From: Deinococcus piscis
GTDB lineage: Bacteria > Deinococcota > Deinococci > Deinococcales > Deinococcaceae
Direction: 5' to 3'
Assembly (NCBI RefSeq): GCF_014653275.1
Contig: NZ_BNAL01000043.1
Coordinates: 1 to 14,942 of the forward strand
DNA: 14,942 nucleotides
The stretch's first letter is position 1. The number at the start of each line of letters is the position of its first letter. Position numbers and translations under genes: made by a program. The notes beneath the pieces were generated by a model. The model did no database searches. It was not told where the DNA came from and saw nothing but the letters and a program-made list of their open reading frames with translations. This document shows positions 13,036 through 14,942 of this stretch, piece after piece.

Positions 13036-13425
13036 TTACCGCAACACCTCAATTTCCAGCCCCAACTCCAACTCGCCCCAGGCCCGGTCCATCGTCGCTA
13101 CCGGCTGCCCCAGGCGCTGTCCCAGGGCCAGACAGTAACGGTCTCCCAGACTCAGGCCCTGCCCACGGGTCAGCGGGCGCAAGCGGGCAACGGTGTAGGC
13201 GTCCCCCGGCACCCCGGGATCAATGGTAATCACTTGTGAGAGGCCCGCCGCCTCCAGCTGAGCCTGAGCATCTTCTGGTGACAGACCCCGCTCCGCCAGC
13301 TTAGACAGCACTTCGGCAAGATTGACCGTGTGCATGACCGAACCGGGCAAACGCTCCTGAACAGCGTCCGTCCCCGGTTCCCCAAACAGATAGGTCAGTA
13401 GGGCGCTGGCGTCCAGTACCGTCAC
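13036..13425 (-). CDS. vapC: Second VapC-type PIN-domain toxin
   Basis: This 129-residue PIN protein belongs to a different subgroup from the one at 12322. D5 in VLDASALLTYLFGEPG, E38 in VNLAEVLSKLAERG, D95 in LSLGDRYCLALG and D113 in ATMDRAWGE give the four acidic residues of a PIN active site. The start is GTG at 13425, overlapping the antitoxin stop by 4 nt (GTGA). The product is expected to be an RNase controlled by the adjacent antitoxin. The 76 bp after it hold the promoter of the next vapBC operon and no hairpin terminator, so read-through is possible. Confidence 0.9.
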   Translation of the reverse strand: MTVLDASALLTYLFGEPGTDAVQERLPGSVMHTVNLAEVLSKLAERGLSPEDAQAQLEAAGLSQVITIDPGVPGDAYTVARLRPLTRGQGLSLGDRYCLALGQRLGQPVATMDRAWGELELGLEIEVLR

Positions 13426-13673
13426 CCCTCGGCTCCGGCTTCGGCGTGGCGTTCAGCGATAAAGGCATCGGTTTCACTGTCCTCTACTTTCAGATGTCCG
13501 AAAAGCCCCCTTCCTTGCTGGGCCAGGATGCTGGCCGAAACCACTTCCGCTGTGCCGTCTGCCCGGATACGGAAGACCAGATCATCCTGTTCCTGAAGGT
13601 GCAGTGCCATGCGGAGTCGCTTTGGTAAATTTAGCCGTCCATGCTCACGGACAGAAACAGTAAAGTTCATCAT
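13422..13673 (-). CDS. vapB: AbrB-type antitoxin partner of the second VapC
   Basis: This protein of 83 residues has an N-terminal AbrB/SpoVT domain, with FTVSVREHGRLNLPKRLRMAL at about 4-24 (written here as two adjoining blocks, FTVSVREHGR and LNLPKRLRMAL) and a strand DDLVFRIRADGTAEVV. The C-terminal tail GLFGHLKVEDSETDAFIAERHAE probably binds toxin. The start could be ATG 13673 or the next codon, also ATG. There is no Shine-Dalgarno; a TAAGCT box ends 6 nt before the first ATG, pointing to leaderless transcription. A CAGCTT-AGCA-AAGCTG palindrome over that box is a plausible operator for the VapBC complex. Confidence 0.86.
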   Translation of the reverse strand: MMNFTVSVREHGRLNLPKRLRMALHLQEQDDLVFRIRADGTAEVVSASILAQQGRGLFGHLKVEDSETDAFIAERHAEAGAEG

Positions 13674-13678
13674 ATTGA

Positions 13679-13694
13679 CAGCTTAGCAAAGCTG
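13679..13694 (-). promoter_or_regulatory. Leaderless -10 box overlapped by a palindromic operator, second vapBC
   Basis: CAGCTT (13679-13684) and AAGCTG (13689-13694) form a perfect inverted repeat with a 4-nt loop. The minus-strand -10 box TAAGCT (13685-13680) lies inside it, 6 nt before the ATG. The overlap fits autorepression. Confidence 0.55.
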
Positions 13695-13711
13695 AAAACT
13701 CGCAGGGTGGA

Positions 13712-13929
13712 CCAAAGTCGATTTGGCGACCCAAAGTGGGCTTTTGAACTCTCACCATGAGGACATAACAGTATTATTTCGCAAAATAACAATTTGACGA
13801 ACTAGAGAAAAGTTGCTGTGTCCGCTCCAAACCGCGCCCCAGTCAGCAAAAGTTCGCCAGCGCACGGGCCAGGCATCATATCGCCTAGGGATAAAGTTCG
13901 TAAAATATTTTCTAGAGTTCGCAAAATAT
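13712..13929. repeat. Iteron-like TTCGYAAAATA repeats in a gene-free region
   Basis: The stretch 13674-14024 has no credible gene. It contains AGTTCGTAAAATAT at 13895-13908 and AGTTCGCAAAATAT at 13916-13929 (13 of 14 identical, 21 bp apart, two helical turns), and a third, TTTCGCAAAATAA, at 13777-13789. CCAAA/TTTGG at 13712-13726 is a small inverted repeat, and AAAATATTTT at 13902-13911 is a palindrome between the close pair. Helically phased direct repeats in AT-rich DNA suggest an origin or an operator of the downstream HTH gene. Confidence 0.5.
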
Positions 13930-14012
13930 AAGCCAGCAGCGAAGCCCTGCCCATGGCTTAATTTGTCTCAGAACATCTCAGTGGGAACAGTTCTGTCGCT
14001 TCACGCAGGGGG

Positions 14013-14018
14013 TAAACT
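14013..14018 (+). promoter_or_regulatory. Probable leaderless -10 box of the HTH gene
   Basis: TAAACT is followed by 6 nt and ATG at 14025. AGGGGG just upstream would suit a TTG start at 14019 as a Shine-Dalgarno, so the two start models compete. The TAnnnT-N6-ATG layout elsewhere in the window favours the ATG. Confidence 0.5.
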
Positions 14019-14024
14019 TTGAAC

Positions 14025-14339
14025 ATGACTCTTCCCGACAAGGCCCTGTTCACCATCAAGGAAGCGGGCGAACACCTGGCCCTCAGCCGCGCCTCGGTGT
14101 ACCGGCTGATTGACGAGGGAATGCTGACCCGCGTGTATCCCCGGCCCCGCTGCGCCCGGATTACCCGCGAAAGCCTGACCGCTCACCTGGCACGGGCCGA
14201 GCAAGGGAGTGAGGCGGTGCGCCAAGCTGCCGAGCTGGGCCGGGCCAACCGCAAGGGGCAACAAGCGCAGCAAGCCGCCCAGCAGCAGGAGCAGAAGCGA
14301 AGCGGGTTCCTGGCTCGGTTTGGCCTGTTTGGGGGCTAA
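14025..14339 (+). CDS. Small helix-turn-helix DNA-binding protein (excisionase/MerR-like HTH_17 type)
   Basis: This protein of about 104 residues carries an N-terminal winged HTH of the excisionase family at about 7-58: ALFTIKEAGEHLALSRASVYRLI, here residues 8-30 in two parts (ALFTIKEAGEHL and ALSRASVYRLI), then DEGMLTRVYPRPRCARITRESLTAHL. The remainder is a Gln/Ala-rich helical linker (QQAQQAAQQQEQ) ending in an aromatic, hydrophobic tail GFLARFGLFGG that may mediate protein contacts. A TTG two codons upstream is an alternative start. Similar small HTH proteins occur on plasmids as regulators or replication accessories and in integrative elements as excisionases. The phased repeats upstream and the terminator downstream frame it as a single-gene unit. 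Family assignment is confident; role is open. Confidence 0.75.
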   Translation: MTLPDKALFTIKEAGEHLALSRASVYRLIDEGMLTRVYPRPRCARITRESLTAHLARAEQGSEAVRQAAELGRANRKGQQAQQAAQQQEQKRSGFLARFGLFGG

Positions 14340-14343
14340 CCGC

Positions 14344-14383
14344 GCAACACACCGTCTGACACGCATATTTCCGTATGTTGCAC
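14344..14383. repeat. 40-bp repeat with GCAACAYAC inverted arms, copy 1
   Basis: It begins GCAACACAC and ends GTATGTTGCAC; the arms are inverse copies at 8 of 9 positions. It matches copy 2 (14422-14462) along almost its full length, with shared GTC, CACG and ATTTCCGTATGTTGCAC. It lies directly after the HTH gene. Confidence 0.75.
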
Positions 14384-14420
14384 GGGCGCGGCCACTGGAA
14401 AGGCTCGCGCCCGCTTTTCA
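14384..14420 (+). terminator. Intrinsic terminator of the HTH gene
   Basis: GGGCGCG at 14384-14390 pairs with CGCGCCC at 14406-14412. GGCC/GGC pairing with one bulge extends the stem inward, and GCTTTTCA follows. It sits exactly between the two 40-bp repeats. Confidence 0.7.
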
Positions 14421-14421
14421 T

Positions 14422-14462
14422 GCAACACACTGTCCAGCACGGCAAATTTCCGTATGTTGCAC
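14422..14462. repeat. 41-bp repeat with GCAACAYAC inverted arms, copy 2
   Basis: This is the second copy, starting 78 bp after the first. It begins GCAACACAC and ends GTATGTTGCAC, with one extra base and a few changes in the middle. Conservation of both arms and of ATTTCC argues for a protein-binding site. The following 14463-14547 shows no gene. Confidence 0.75.
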
Positions 14463-14547
14463 TGAACATGACGGCGGGGTGTGCTGGGTCATCCGCGAAC
14501 GCTCAGAGCATCGGCGGCGGGGCTGTGGCTGGGTTGTCAGCTCAGAG

Positions 14548-14942
14548 CTAGGCCGCTGGCGGTGGACCTCCGACGCGGTGGTTTCCGGCCAGCTTGAGCC
14601 GGTCATACAGCCCTGCACCGACCAGCTCTGAGACCACCACGGCGGCGGCTTTCTTCGCTGGATAGGCTTTCAAGTCCTGTACAACGCGCGCCAGCACAGC
14701 GCTGATGTCCTCGCTCACGTCCTGGCCCTGGTCGCGCAACCGGAGCATTTGCCACAAGAGCCAGCACCAGAAGCGCTGATTCTGGGAGTCTCCGAACATC
14801 ATGGCCAGTTGGCGGGCACACTCTGACACGGCGGCACCGCGCTCTTGTTTCGAGAGGCCGCAGAGGGCCGGAATGGCATAAACAGTGTCCAGGCCGCCGA
14901 AAAAGGCGAATGCATCAGTCAGTGTAACGCCAGGGGAATCGG
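14548..14942 (-). CDS. C-terminal part of an unrecognised protein, 5' end beyond window
   Basis: The minus-strand frame is open from the right edge to TAG at 14548-14550, giving 130 residues. A GTG at 14829 would give a 93-residue ORF, but the codons before it read as normal protein (TDAFAFFGGLDTVYAIPAL, then LCGLSKQERGAA), so the gene most likely starts outside the window. The visible part is mainly helical: ARQLAMMFGDSQNQRFWCWLLWQML, here split as ARQLAMMFGDSQNQ and RFWCWLLWQML, then VSEDISAVLARVVQDLKAYPAKKAAAVVV. There is no transmembrane or catalytic signature I can name. Convergent orientation with the HTH gene and nearby repeats would fit a replication or plasmid-control protein, but that is speculation. 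Confidence 0.65.
   Translation of the reverse strand, partial: DSPGVTLTDAFAFFGGLDTVYAIPALCGLSKQERGAAVSECARQLAMMFGDSQNQRFWCWLLWQMLRLRDQGQDVSEDISAVLARVVQDLKAYPAKKAAAVVVSELVGAGLYDRLKLAGNHRVGGPPPAA

Noticed and set aside
13813..14022. Plus-strand ORF of 69 codons in the iteron-like region
   Set aside because: It starts with TTG, overlaps the direct repeats and the promoter of the HTH gene, and has no family features.
14344..14462. Two-copy repeat as a CRISPR remnant
   Set aside because: Only two copies, with internal drift, and the spacer contains a hairpin terminator; no cas genes are present.
14209..14631. Plus-strand ORF of 140 codons at the right side
   Set aside because: It runs through the end of the HTH gene, the terminator and both 40-bp repeats, so it is chance in GC-rich DNA.

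Overview
The window looks like part of an accessory replicon, most likely a plasmid or megaplasmid of a Deinococcus-type bacterium. Four things point that way: GC-rich genes; several start codons placed 6-8 nt after a TAnnnT-like -10 box with no Shine-Dalgarno (leaderless transcription, known to be common in Deinococcus); a small ParA with a ribbon-helix-helix partner; and many stability modules. The genus is an inference from style. I recognise no single diagnostic gene.

Left part (1-8729, all minus strand): a defence operon in the order EVE-HNH endonuclease, SNF2-type helicase with a degenerate N-terminal domain, DUF4391-like protein, a 326-bp gap with a possible 43-residue ORF, type III-style methyltransferase Mod, then helicase-nuclease subunit Res. 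Most junctions overlap by 4 nt, and the operon starts at one probable leaderless promoter (8736-8741). It therefore combines a modification-dependent nuclease, a translocase and a modification/restriction pair. Two oddities stand out. The specificity-bearing centre of mod is far more AT-rich than its flanks. The Res frame seems to leave its family just before the window edge, perhaps because an insertion element sits there.

Middle (8730-11398): a divergent intergenic region leads into parA and an RHH partner gene on the plus strand, closed by a hairpin terminator. AT-rich TTTC-N3-GAAA palindromes follow the par operon and recur beside each inserted module, with a related palindrome on the parA start codon. 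The modules are a lower-GC gene for a secreted cysteine-containing protein of unknown function and a higBA toxin-antitoxin operon with an 11-bp inverted-repeat operator. The terminators on either side of the secreted-protein gene are diverged copies of each other.

Right part (11399-13673, minus strand): a tyrosine recombinase gene is the last gene of a vapBC operon, and a second vapBC pair lies upstream. These genes, with par and higBA, form a replicon-maintenance block.

Far right (13674-14942): a 351-bp gene-free region carries iteron-like TTCGYAAAATA repeats ahead of a small excisionase-type HTH gene with a leaderless promoter. Two 40-41-bp repeats with GCAACAYAC arms flank its terminator. 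The 3' end of an unrecognised minus-strand gene runs off the right edge. This stretch could be part of a replication or control region. No rRNA, tRNA or CRISPR array was seen.
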